Below, one piece after another: positions 1 through 6,118 of a stretch of DNA of 12,080 bases. Source of the DNA: Clostridia bacterium (lineage in GTDB: Bacteria > Bacillota > Clostridia > Christensenellales > CAG-138). The position numbers and the translations under genes were made by a program. The notes under the pieces were generated by a model that made no database searches, had not been told where the DNA came from, and worked only from the letters and a program-made list of their open reading frames with translations. How positions within the stretch are numbered: position 1 is the stretch's first letter; the number at the start of each line of letters is the position of its first letter. The stretch lies in NCBI GenBank assembly GCA_017435185.1, contig JAFSFN010000068.1, positions 1 to 12,080 on the forward strand. Direction: 5' to 3'.

Positions 1-110
1 ACGGCTGTTATCTCCGTCTGATTTTGGAAACACGAAATCATGAACACTTAAAAGAGATACACGAGGCACTGGAAGCGGCAGGCTACAAAATAATAAACAC
101 ACCTGTTTGA
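1..110 (+). CDS. ilvA: Threonine ammonia-lyase C-terminal fragment (ACT-type regulatory domain), partial at 5' end
   Basis: Only the last 35 codons are present, in the frame that starts at base 3 and ends with TGA at 108-110. The visible peptide contains LILETRNHEHLKEIHEALEA followed by AGYKII. This is the pattern of the ACT domain at the C-terminus of catabolic or biosynthetic threonine dehydratases, in which a beta strand ending in LETR is followed by a helix starting with the conserved His and Leu. The enzyme uses PLP to deaminate threonine to 2-oxobutanoate, the first step towards isoleucine, and the ACT domain usually binds an allosteric amino acid. The PLP domain lies outside the window, so another ACT-domain protein cannot be excluded. 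A terminator follows the stop codon within 7 bases, so this is the last gene of its transcript. Confidence 0.6.
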   Translation, partial: GCYLRLILETRNHEHLKEIHEALEAAGYKIINTPV

Positions 111-116
111 CACAAC

Positions 117-143
117 AAAAGGTCGGCTCAGCGCCGACCTTTT
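117..143. terminator. Bidirectional intrinsic terminator between the ACT-domain gene and divIC
   Basis: An 11-bp perfect inverted repeat (117-127 and 133-143) has GGTCGGC/GCCGACC as its GC-rich core and a 5-base loop. AAAA and TTTT flank the core on both sides, giving a T-run on either strand. It sits 6 bases after the stop of the rightward gene and 12 bases after the stop of leftward divIC, so it plausibly ends both transcripts. Confidence 0.88.
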
Positions 144-155
144 ATATTTTATTCA

Positions 156-458
156 TTATTCATCAATATCAAATTTTATGTCATCAGGTTTTACAAAACC
201 CAGTTTTTCTCTCGCATACTGGAGCAGATAGTCCTCACTCTGAACGTAATCGACCATATTCTCCAAGCGCTGCTTTTCGTTATACAAAAGCTGATATTCT
301 GCTTCAAGCTGTGCCATTTCGGAATCTATCTCTGCCTGCCGTTGTGCCTGACCGATTAAAACCACCGCAATGAAACAAGCACAAACAACACCGAAAGCTA
401 TTGCCAGCTTGGGTGTTATTTTATATTTTATTTTGTTTTTGAGGGCTTTGTTTTTCAC
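156..458 (-). CDS. divIC: Septum formation initiator / cell division protein DivIC (FtsB family)
   Basis: This is a 100-residue bitopic membrane protein. A short basic N-terminus (residues 1-16, many Lys) is followed by one hydrophobic segment (about 17-36). A heptad-rich coiled coil (about 38-70, with LEAEYQLLYNEKQRLE) comes next, then the family signature YAREKLGFVKPDDIKF near the C-terminus. DivIC/FtsB proteins form the FtsL-DivIB complex that activates septal peptidoglycan synthesis. The start is GTG at 458-456, because the ATG just upstream is out of frame and terminates at once; a weak GAGAAAG lies before it. It is the third gene after yabP and yabQ, the same order as in Bacillus, but is separated from yabQ by 49 bases that lie just downstream of a candidate promoter. 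The acidic tail (DDIKFDIDE) is normal for the family. Confidence 0.9.
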   Translation of the reverse strand: MKNKALKNKIKYKITPKLAIAFGVVCACFIAVVLIGQAQRQAEIDSEMAQLEAEYQLLYNEKQRLENMVDYVQSEDYLLQYAREKLGFVKPDDIKFDIDE

Positions 459-495
459 GCGATCTTTCTCATTTATAAAATCTTTGGTACAGTAT

Positions 496-524
496 ATTAT
501 CTTATACTTACTTTTGTTTTACAA
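496..524 (-). promoter_or_regulatory. Candidate vegetative (sigma-A) promoter for divIC
   Basis: On the minus strand, TTGTAA (524-519) and GATAAT (501-496) are separated by exactly 17 bases. They match the sigma-A consensus at 4 of 6 and 5 of 6 positions. The -35 element lies inside the last codons of yabQ and the predicted transcript would start near 489, about 30 bases before the divIC GTG. It would let divIC be expressed in growing cells independently of the sporulation genes upstream. AT-rich sequence makes chance matches possible. Confidence 0.4.
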
Positions 525-828
525 GCAGTTTTTTACATATTTCAAAAAGATATTTTATGAGGTTTCTGCTGCAGCTTATAAAAATCCATATACCTAACCC
601 CATTGACATCAAAATAAAGAGCCTTATCTCTCCTCCGTTAACAGTCAACAGAGTAAATGCCGCTGCTGCTCCTGCCAAGGCGTAAAAGAGTATATCCAGC
701 GCAGCATTCACCCATTTATTCGGAAACGGCAAACGCATCAGAGAAAAGATTCGATACAGTATTCCTATAATAAAGCCGCCGTATAAAGCGCCCAGAAACT
801 GCCATATCTCATTGAGTGTATTCTTCAT
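508..828 (-). CDS. yabQ: Spore cortex biosynthesis protein YabQ
   Basis: This is a 106-residue, very hydrophobic protein with about three membrane segments (roughly residues 10-30, 42-62 and 68-86) and a basic C-terminal tail ending KKLLVKQK. The N-terminal pattern IWQFLGALYGGFIIGILYRI matches the YabQ family, in which a polytopic membrane protein is made in the mother cell. It is needed for cortex peptidoglycan formation in Bacillus subtilis. The start ATG at 828-826 overlaps the yabP stop by one base (TAATG), so translation is likely coupled to yabP. Length is at the short end of the family; Bacillus YabQ is longer at the C-terminus. The identification rests on both sequence pattern and the conserved position between yabP and divIC. 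Confidence 0.85.
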   Translation of the reverse strand: MKNTLNEIWQFLGALYGGFIIGILYRIFSLMRLPFPNKWVNAALDILFYALAGAAAAFTLLTVNGGEIRLFILMSMGLGIWIFISCSRNLIKYLFEICKKLLVKQK

Positions 829-1124
829 TATCTGAACAATCTGGAAAAGACACCGCTTCGCTCCTGCGGCGGCTCATCATATTCCATCATTATTATCTCG
901 CCCTCAATTATCACTTGACCGTCATCAAGATTAAGTTTTGTTATATGCAGATCTATTCCCTCTATGTGCAGTGCACCCACCTCCGTCAGCAGGCACACTT
1001 CCTGCTCATTAAAACTTTCTACGCTCTTCACTCCCGTGACGCTCATAAGCTCTCTGTTGTCTATATGTACAGCATGAGTGCGTATTCGCATTGCCGATGC
1101 GTCCACTCCCTTTATTTCAGGCAT
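828..1124 (-). CDS. yabP: Sporulation protein YabP (YabP/YqfC family)
   Basis: The 98-residue protein shows the YabP/YqfC pattern: an early R-x-(H/L)-A-V-x-I-x-N-R-x-x-x-x-V-T-G-V segment (residues 14-32) and a central T-E-x-G-x-L-x-I-x-G stretch. A later L-x-L-D-x-G-x-V-x-I-x-G run follows. It is soluble and beta-rich with no signal or membrane segment. In Bacillus it is a mother-cell sporulation protein; in Clostridioides and Bacillus the paralogue YqfC shares the fold, but the adjacent yabQ favours YabP here. A good Shine-Dalgarno (GGAG) precedes the ATG by about 9 bases. It is the first gene of a leftward operon and is divergent from rho. No convincing sigma-E promoter was found, although one would be expected. 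Confidence 0.87.
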   Translation of the reverse strand: MPEIKGVDASAMRIRTHAVHIDNRELMSVTGVKSVESFNEQEVCLLTEVGALHIEGIDLHITKLNLDDGQVIIEGEIIMMEYDEPPQERSGVFSRLFR

Positions 1125-1232
1125 TTTATTATTCTCCTTCCCGTACTCTTCATGTGCAATTTATATTCTGTCCATAACAAATTTATGCCGCATACCATCA
1201 AATAAATATAATTTGTATTATTGTCGAAGCGG

Positions 1233-1261
1233 TTGACAAAATTTTTGTTGTTAAGTATAGT
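1233..1261 (+). promoter_or_regulatory. Sigma-A promoter of rho
   Basis: A perfect -35 TTGACA (1233-1238) lies 17 bases before a -10 TATAGT (1256-1261, 5 of 6 matches). The start point should be near 1267-1269, leaving a leader of about 160 bases before the rho start. This is one of the strongest promoter matches in the window. Confidence 0.85.
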
Positions 1262-1266
1262 ATGTT

Positions 1267-1368
1267 ATGAATTTGACGATCGCCAGCGATCATCTTTGTA
1301 TATTCCCAATAATTCCCGTTAATAATAACAGTATTGCAGTTATCAATATCGCCGCTCATGCGGTCTGA
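1267..1368 (+). CDS. Possible leaderless upstream ORF in the rho leader (33 aa)
   Basis: An ATG at 1267 opens a 33-codon frame ending in TGA at 1366-1368. The A of this ATG lies 6 bases after the -10 hexamer, so the transcript could begin on or next to the start codon. The peptide (MNLTIASDHLCIF and so on, ending IAAHAV) resembles nothing I recognise and has no ribosome binding site. It may be chance. If translated it would cover the CCGC/GCGG hairpin and could couple leader translation to Rho access or attenuation. Confidence 0.15.
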   Translation: MNLTIASDHLCIFPIIPVNNNSIAVINIAAHAV

Positions 1369-1428
1369 TTCTTTTGCTGCATTTTCATCACTTCTATGCT
1401 TTTCCGTTTTATTGAAAGGAGATTCACT

Positions 1429-3192
1429 TTGACAAGGGAAGAACTGTCTCAAATGAGTCTTGCCTCTTTGCGTGAGCAAGCTCAATCACTCGGTATTAAA
1501 TCAATCACCAAATATCGCAAAGCCGAATTGGCAGACATGATATTTGAGCGCACACAAAAGGCAGAAAAGCCTGCAATAAAAGAAAAAAAACCGGCAGTTT
1601 CAAAAAAAGCGCCTCCAAAAAAGAACATAACAGCCGTGGATACAGCTTCAGCACAAGAAGAAGCTCTAACCGGCAAGCCAACAAAAGAAGCTGCAAAAAC
1701 CGTCAAAACGGCAAAAACCGAAAAAGCAGCAAAAATAAAAACTGCGAGCAAGAACAACGAGAATACAGCACAAGAAAAAGAAGCTGTTTCAAAAGTGACT
1801 CAGCACACTGCAGGTCATTCCAAAAAACAGGAAAACAACCATAATCGCAATAATCACTCGACCCAGCAAAATCAACGCACCAATTACCGACAACAGCGTG
1901 ATAATAACAACGGCATCAAACAGGCACAGGAAGAAACCTCAAAGAAAGTCGAAGAAGCCGCAGCAAAGGAAACAGCACAACAAACTCCTGCATCATCACC
2001 CGAACTCTTCGACATGAGCCTTTGCGGCGAGTGTAAGGGCGTGCTTGAAGTCTTGCCGGAAGGTTACGGCTTCCTCAGATGTGAGAATTATCTGCCAGGC
2101 AACAATGACATATATGTTTCCATAGCTCAAATACGCCGCTTTGGTCTAAGAACGGGTGATATGATTGAAGGTAAAACTCGCCCAGGCAGAGAAAACGAGC
2201 GTTTTCTTGCACTTTTATATATAACATCAATAAACGGCGATGATCCTCAGCTCGCCGGGAACAGAAAGAAGTTTGAAGATCTTGTTCCAATATATCCCGA
2301 TGAACGTTTGACACTTGAATGTCCCGGCACGGGCAAAGATCAAGGTCTTGCAATAAGATTGATAGATCTCATAGCCCCGATAGGCAAAGGTCAGCGCGGC
2401 ATGATAGTCAGTCAACCCAAGAGCGGCAAAACAACACTGCTCAAAAACATCGCAAACGGCATATCAAACAACTATCCCGATGTTCATCTTATAGTGCTAT
2501 TGATAGATGAGCGCCCCGAAGAAGTCACGGATATGCAGAGAAGCATAAAAGGCGAAGTTCTTTACAGCACATTTGACGAGCTTCCAGAACATCACACAAG
2601 AGTTGCTGAAATGACACATGAGCGTGCAATGCGCCTTGTTGAACAAGGAAAAGATGTAGTAGTGCTTCTCGATTCCATCACTCGTCTGGCACGAGCATAC
2701 AATCTCACCATTCCCGCAACGGGAAAAACACTTTCGGGCGGCATGGACCCCGGAGCACTGCACAAGCCCAAACGCTTTTTCGGCGCTGCCAGAAACATTG
2801 AAAACGGCGGAAGTCTCACAATAATTGCGACAGCACTGATTGAAACCGGTAGCCGTATGGACGATATCGTTTACGAAGAATTTAAGGGAACGGGCAATAT
2901 GGAAATTCATCTTGACCGTAAAATGAGTGAAAAGCGCATCTTCCCTGCCATAGACATCTATAAGTCAGGCACAAGACGAGAGGAGCTCCTGCTTTCCAAA
3001 GAAGAACTCGAAGGCGTATTCTCCATGCGCCGTGTACTCAGCGGCGGCAATCCGGGAGAAGTCACAGAACAGTTCATAGGAATGCTCGACAAAGCCGCCA
3101 CAAACGAAGAATTTCTGTCACGCTTGCAGGGTTGGTTGTCCATCTACGAAAAGGATGGCTACTCTACATCGGGTAAAATTTACGGAAAGTAA
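1429..3192 (+). CDS. rho: Transcription termination factor Rho with a long disordered N-terminal insert
   Basis: This is a hexameric RNA-dependent ATPase that loads on untranslated RNA and terminates transcription. The start is TTG at 1429, because AAAGGAG lies 7 bases upstream; an ATG at 1396 in frame has no such site. From this start the protein has 587 residues. Domains in order are the Rho_N helical domain (about 2-45) and a Lys/Ala/Glu-rich then Asn/Gln-rich linker (about 46-190). An S1/cold-shock-like primary RNA site follows (about 203-270, with GYGFLR), then the RecA-like motor with Walker A PKSGKT (330-335) and Walker B LLIDE. Q-loop LSGG and R-loop KFKGTG-like segments (EEFKGTGNMEIHLDR) complete it. 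The compact E. coli Rho has about 419 residues, so roughly 150 extra residues sit in the linker. rpmE follows, as in many Bacillota. Confidence 0.97.
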   Translation: MTREELSQMSLASLREQAQSLGIKSITKYRKAELADMIFERTQKAEKPAIKEKKPAVSKKAPPKKNITAVDTASAQEEALTGKPTKEAAKTVKTAKTEKAAKIKTASKNNENTAQEKEAVSKVTQHTAGHSKKQENNHNRNNHSTQQNQRTNYRQQRDNNNGIKQAQEETSKKVEEAAAKETAQQTPASSPELFDMSLCGECKGVLEVLPEGYGFLRCENYLPGNNDIYVSIAQIRRFGLRTGDMIEGKTRPGRENERFLALLYITSINGDDPQLAGNRKKFEDLVPIYPDERLTLECPGTGKDQGLAIRLIDLIAPIGKGQRGMIVSQPKSGKTTLLKNIANGISNNYPDVHLIVLLIDERPEEVTDMQRSIKGEVLYSTFDELPEHHTRVAEMTHERAMRLVEQGKDVVVLLDSITRLARAYNLTIPATGKTLSGGMDPGALHKPKRFFGAARNIENGGSLTIIATALIETGSRMDDIVYEEFKGTGNMEIHLDRKMSEKRIFPAIDIYKSGTRREELLLSKEELEGVFSMRRVLSGGNPGEVTEQFIGMLDKAATNEEFLSRLQGWLSIYEKDGYSTSGKIYGK

Positions 3193-3200
3193 AAAAAGGC

Positions 3201-3228
3201 TTGCTTTTTATCAAAATTCTGATATAAT
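3201..3228 (+). promoter_or_regulatory. Sigma-A promoter of rpmE
   Basis: TTGCTT (3201-3206, 4 of 6 matches) is followed after 16 bases by a perfect TATAAT (3223-3228). It begins 9 bases after the rho stop. No GC-rich terminator separates rho from rpmE, only a weak A/T-rich inverted repeat, so rpmE may be read both from rho and from this promoter. Confidence 0.75.
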
Positions 3229-3234
3229 GGCTCT

Positions 3235-3312
3235 GTTCAGGCAGGCATGCTTGAATGCAGCAGGAGAGCAGCTAATTGCTCTGCGCCCAGCAAAAAAAGG
3301 AGAGAAAAGATT
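3235..3312 (+). promoter_or_regulatory. Structured 5' leader of rpmE, candidate L31 autoregulatory leader
   Basis: About 78 bases separate the predicted start point from the rpmE ATG. They contain a 6-bp hairpin AGAGCA/TGCTCT (3265-3270 with 3277-3282) and a smaller GCAT/ATGC pairing (3245-3248 with 3255-3258), then an A-rich Shine-Dalgarno region. Structured leaders upstream of L31 genes have been described as ribosomal-protein leader RNAs in several bacterial groups. I cannot confirm that this one matches a known model, so the assignment is inference from position and structure. Confidence 0.35.
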
Positions 3313-3513
3313 ATGCAGAAAGACATTCAACCCTCATACGGCGAATGCGTTGTTCGTTGTGCATGCGGTGAAACCTTCATCTCCGGCTCCGTAAAGCCCG
3401 AGCTCAAGGTTGAAATTTGTTCAAAGTGCCACCCCTTCTACACAGGCCGTCAGAAGCTTGTTGACACAGGCGGACGCGTAGACCGCTTCAAGAAGCGTTA
3501 CGGCATGAACTAA
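3313..3513 (+). CDS. rpmE: Large-subunit ribosomal protein bL31 (zinc-binding type)
   Basis: The 66-residue protein opens MQKDIQPSYGE and carries the zinc-ribbon cysteines C16, C18, C36 and C39 (RCACG and CSKCHPFYTG). The universal C-terminal block GGRVDRFKKRYG follows. bL31 sits at the central protuberance and contacts the small subunit. The Cys set marks the C+ (RpmE1) form, which acts as a zinc store; the Cys-free paralogue is not in this window. The start at 3313 is chosen because GGAG (3299-3302) precedes it and the family begins M-(K/Q)-K-D-I; an upstream in-frame ATG (3247) would add 22 non-homologous residues. An additional Cys at position 12 lies before the zinc site. The gene has its own promoter and terminator. 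Confidence 0.97.
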   Translation: MQKDIQPSYGECVVRCACGETFISGSVKPELKVEICSKCHPFYTGRQKLVDTGGRVDRFKKRYGMN

Positions 3514-3534
3514 TCATTCCATATGATTACCGCG

Positions 3535-3564
3535 GGAATTGCTTGAGAAAGCAATTCCTTTTTT
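3535..3564 (+). terminator. Intrinsic terminator of rpmE
   Basis: A perfect 10-bp stem (GGAATTGCTT at 3535-3544, AAGCAATTCC at 3549-3558) with a GAGA tetraloop is followed by six T (3559-3564). The T-run touches the last base of leftward feoB. On the opposite strand there is no T-run, so it should act mainly on rpmE. Confidence 0.93.
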
Positions 3565-5411
3565 CATGCAATAATTCTGAAAACAAGCGTAACAACAGCA
3601 CATACAACAATACCGAGCAAAGTCGGTATGACAGCCGAAGCCAAAGTCCAGATTAAACTTCCCGTCTCTTTCTTCACTGTCAAAAGCGTTGTCGAGCACG
3701 GCCAATGAAAGAGCGAAAACAACATTGTGCAGATTGCAGTCGTCATGTTCCACCCGTTTGTAACAAGCAACCCGTGTAACTGTGAGAGATTCGGCATTTG
3801 AGATATCGTACCTGAAGCCATATATCCCATTATGATTATCGGCATCACTATTTCATTTGCAGGCAATGCAAGTATGAAAGCAAGCAGTATCACGCCGTCA
3901 AGTCCGATTATTTTGGCAAACGGATCAAGAAAAGCTGTACAATATGCAAAAAGCGTTGTTTCACCTATATTAACATTTGCCATTATCCAAAGCACTATGC
4001 CTGCCGGGAAAGCAACACAAGCCGCCCTTGACAACACAAGAAGCGTTCTGTCAAATATTGAGCGCACAATTACCTTTCCAAACTGAGGTCGTCTATATGG
4101 CGGAAGTTCTAAAGTAAACGATGAAGGTATTCCCTTAAGCAAAGTTTTTGAGAGCAGTTTTGACACCCAAAATGTAGCAAGCACACCACAAACAATAATC
4201 ATTACAAGCATGAGCGATGACAGCACAGACGAGAGCAATCCTCCCGCACTGCCCACAAAAAACATTGTTATTATGGCTATAAGTGTCGGGAAGCGACCGT
4301 TGCAGGGCATGAAGCAGTTTGTCACAATAGCAATAAGGCGTTCTCTTTTTGAATCTATTATCCTGCATCCCACAACACCAACGGCATTACAGCCAAAGCC
4401 CATACACATGGTCAGCGCCTGTTTGCCGCAAGCACAACAATGTTTGAAGCATCCATCAAGGTTGAACGCAACTCTCGGAAGATAGCCGGCATCTTCCAAA
4501 AGTGTGAACAACGGAAAAAAGATTGCCATAGGCGGCAGCATGACAGAAACGACCCATGCAAGAACTCTGTATCCGCCTTCCGTAAGCATCTGAGTCAACC
4601 ATAAAGGCATATGCAAGAATTCAAACACGGACGTAATCTCATCTTCAAGTCCAAGCAGCAAAGACGACAGAACTTGTGACGGATAATTCGCGCCCGAAAC
4701 GGTAATCCAAAGTATCAGCGCAAGGCCTGCAAGCATTACGGGTATGCCGAAATATTTATTGGTAAGCAATCTGTCTGCTTTAAGCTGTCTGTTTGTGGCT
4801 CTGTTGTCGGTCTGCTTGACATACTTACCGCATATCTCCCTTGCCCTTTCATATATTTCATTGACAGTGAGTGTTTCTTGTTCTTTTTCTCTTTGATTTT
4901 CTTCACCGTCTTCATTTATCGCTTTTTCAACAGCACATTTCAATTCTTCAATGCCCTTGCCGCTTCTCGCACTCATGCCCACGACCGTTATTCTCAACAT
5001 TTTTGAAATGCCGTCAAGGTCAATATCAATATGCTTTTTTTGAGCTTCGTCAAGCAGATTCACAGCGACGATGACTTTATCACTCAGCTCCATGGTGCGA
5101 AATACTATATTAAGATTGCGTTCAAGGCTCGTTGCATCACACACCACAACTACGACATCGGCTTTATTACTGCATATAAAATCACGCGCTATCTTCTCTT
5201 CATGCGAGCGCGCCGAGAACGAATATGTACCGGGCAAATCCACTACGGTATATTCTGCATCATTATATTCGTATTTTCCATATGACAGTTCTACCGTTTT
5301 TCCTGCCCAGTTGCCCGTATGTTGTTTTAGGCCTGTCAACGCATTAAAAACAGTACTCTTGCCCACATTGGGATTTCCGCACAGTGCGACAACTCTTTTT
5401 TCATTGTTCAT
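3564..5411 (-). CDS. feoB: Ferrous iron transport protein FeoB, cysteine-rich variant
   Basis: This 615-residue inner-membrane Fe(II) transporter has an N-terminal GTPase domain: G1 GNPNVGKST (12-20), switch I T39 in WAGKTVE, G3 DLPG (58-61), G4 NLLD (118-121) and G5 SAR (147-149). A polar helical linker to about 215 is followed by a membrane domain with two Gate-like segments. The first Gate contains LEDAGYLPRVAF, as in FeoB. The following segment (residues 321-370) carries nine Cys, in patterns HCCACG, MCMGFGCNAVG and NCFMPCNGRFPT, where typical FeoB has GFGC(N/T)VPA and fewer Cys. It is shorter than E. coli FeoB (773). It overlaps feoA by 4 bases (ATGA), so the two are translationally coupled. 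Fe(II) is the expected substrate by family; the altered pore motif leaves room for another divalent metal. Confidence 0.88.
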   Translation of the reverse strand: MNNEKRVVALCGNPNVGKSTVFNALTGLKQHTGNWAGKTVELSYGKYEYNDAEYTVVDLPGTYSFSARSHEEKIARDFICSNKADVVVVVCDATSLERNLNIVFRTMELSDKVIVAVNLLDEAQKKHIDIDLDGISKMLRITVVGMSARSGKGIEELKCAVEKAINEDGEENQREKEQETLTVNEIYERAREICGKYVKQTDNRATNRQLKADRLLTNKYFGIPVMLAGLALILWITVSGANYPSQVLSSLLLGLEDEITSVFEFLHMPLWLTQMLTEGGYRVLAWVVSVMLPPMAIFFPLFTLLEDAGYLPRVAFNLDGCFKHCCACGKQALTMCMGFGCNAVGVVGCRIIDSKRERLIAIVTNCFMPCNGRFPTLIAIITMFFVGSAGGLLSSVLSSLMLVMIIVCGVLATFWVSKLLSKTLLKGIPSSFTLELPPYRRPQFGKVIVRSIFDRTLLVLSRAACVAFPAGIVLWIMANVNIGETTLFAYCTAFLDPFAKIIGLDGVILLAFILALPANEIVMPIIIMGYMASGTISQMPNLSQLHGLLVTNGWNMTTAICTMLFSLFHWPCSTTLLTVKKETGSLIWTLASAVIPTLLGIVVCAVVTLVFRIIA

Positions 5412-5659
5412 ATAATTTCCACCATGATTCTTTCAGATTCCTCGCGTCTGAGGGCAATAGCAGTAGAACGCACAGAATATGCCGTCATAGCATTCTCCTT
5501 GTGCACAAGCGCAGGAGCTCTCATGAGAGGTACAACAGTCGCACCCATGGTAAATCCCAAATCCATGAGGCGCTCACTGTCACCGTTTATGTATATTACT
5601 CTTGCTTCTTCTCCTATGTTCAAATCACATAACCTAATCATCAGCTTCAATATATTCAT
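5408..5659 (-). CDS. feoA: FeoA family SH3-like protein, FeoB partner
   Basis: The 83-residue soluble protein has the FeoA order: CDLNIGEEARVIYI at the start, then RLMDLGFTMGATVVPLMRAP and a closing strand with IALRREE. FeoA is a small beta-barrel that is thought to bind the cytoplasmic part of FeoB and support transport. Its stop overlaps the feoB start (ATGA). The start is uncertain: ATG at 5659-5657 has no visible Shine-Dalgarno, while an in-frame ATG at 5641 gives the more typical N-terminus MIRLCDL and 77 residues. A few extra residues (ALVHKEN) lie in the loop after the third strand, where many FeoA proteins have a short Gly-rich turn. No consensus promoter was found on this strand between it and the divergent gene at 5737. 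Confidence 0.87.
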   Translation of the reverse strand: MNILKLMIRLCDLNIGEEARVIYINGDSERLMDLGFTMGATVVPLMRAPALVHKENAMTAYSVRSTAIALRREESERIMVEII

Positions 5660-5677
5660 TCATATGAAATATGGTTC

Positions 5678-5706
5678 TTGCCTGAAGTCCGAGTTCGTTG
5701 TATAGT
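5678..5706 (+). promoter_or_regulatory. Candidate sigma-A promoter of the YegP-small protein operon
   Basis: TTGCCT (5678-5683, 4 of 6 matches) and TATAGT (5701-5706, 5 of 6) are 17 bases apart. A strong Shine-Dalgarno AAGGAGGTG (5721-5729) and the ATG at 5737 follow. It lies in the 77-bp divergent region shared with feoA. Confidence 0.6.
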
Positions 5707-5736
5707 TAATATATAAATCAAAGGAGGTGCCATTTT

Positions 5737-6105
5737 ATGGGCAAATTCGTTATCAGAAAAACAAACACAGGTATCAAGTTCGATTTGAAGGCTTCCAACG
5801 GCGAAGTCATCGCAACCAGCGAAGTATACAATTCAGAGCAGGCTTGCCGCAACGGCATTGAAAGCGTAATAAAAAATGCGCCTGTTGCCGCTGTTGAAGA
5901 TCAGACAGTTGAAGGCTATGCACAGGAAAAGCACCCCAAGTTTGAAGTCTACACGGACAAAGCGGGCGAATTTCGTTTCCGCCTCAAGGCAACAAACGGC
6001 CAGGTCATCGCTCAGAGCGAAGGCTACAAGGCACTCGCAAGTTGCAAAAACGGCATTGAATCCGTGAAAAAGAATGCAGTTGACGCTGAAATAGTCGAAG
6101 CATAA
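5737..6105 (+). CDS. YegP family protein, two DUF1508 repeats
   Basis: The 122-residue protein consists of two copies of the DUF1508/YegP module, residues 3-49 and 67-114, joined by an acidic linker. Each copy has the pattern K-F-x(9-12)-F-x-L-K-A-x-N-G-(E/Q)-V-I-A-x-S-E-x-Y followed by C-(R/K)-N-G-I-E-S-V-x-K-N-A. YegP proteins are small beta-alpha proteins, often duplicated, of unknown biochemical role. The protein has no signal or membrane segment, so it is probably cytoplasmic. A near-perfect ribosome binding site 7 bases before the ATG suggests high expression. The stop codon overlaps the Shine-Dalgarno of the next gene, so the two form one coupled unit. Both copies keep all core residues; the first is slightly more divergent at its start. 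Confidence 0.88.
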   Translation: MGKFVIRKTNTGIKFDLKASNGEVIATSEVYNSEQACRNGIESVIKNAPVAAVEDQTVEGYAQEKHPKFEVYTDKAGEFRFRLKATNGQVIAQSEGYKALASCKNGIESVKKNAVDAEIVEA

Positions 6106-6118
6106 GGAGCTTAACAAA

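Larger units (their letters stand above)
1125..1428. other. Divergent yabP-rho intergenic region (304 bp)
   Basis: This stretch holds the 5' region of the leftward sporulation operon (about 1125-1230) and the promoter and roughly 160-base leader of rightward rho (1233-1428). Within the leader are two small hairpins, GATCG/CGATC at 1278-1291 and CCGC/GCGG at 1352-1363, and a 33-codon open frame starting at 1267. No longer gene with a plausible start site is visible on either strand. Confidence 0.6.

Noticed and set aside
1180..1211. Possible sigma-E promoter for yabP on the minus strand (CATAAATT at 1187-1180, TTATATT at 1211-1205)
   Set aside because: The elements resemble sigma-E boxes, but the spacing is 17 bases, longer than the usual 13-15, and the region is very AT-rich.
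1198..1485. 95-codon leftward open frame across the rho promoter and start
   Set aside because: It has no ribosome binding site, covers the promoter and the first codons of rho on the other strand, and its translation looks like random low-similarity sequence.
1482..1757. 91-codon hydrophobic leftward frame inside rho
   Set aside because: It is the complement of the Lys/Ala-rich linker of Rho; AAA/GCA codons read backwards give Phe/Cys/Leu-rich protein, so it is a shadow.
5737..6105. Internal repeat as a mobile or CRISPR-like repeat
   Set aside because: The repetition is at protein level (two DUF1508 modules) with diverged DNA, so it is a domain duplication.
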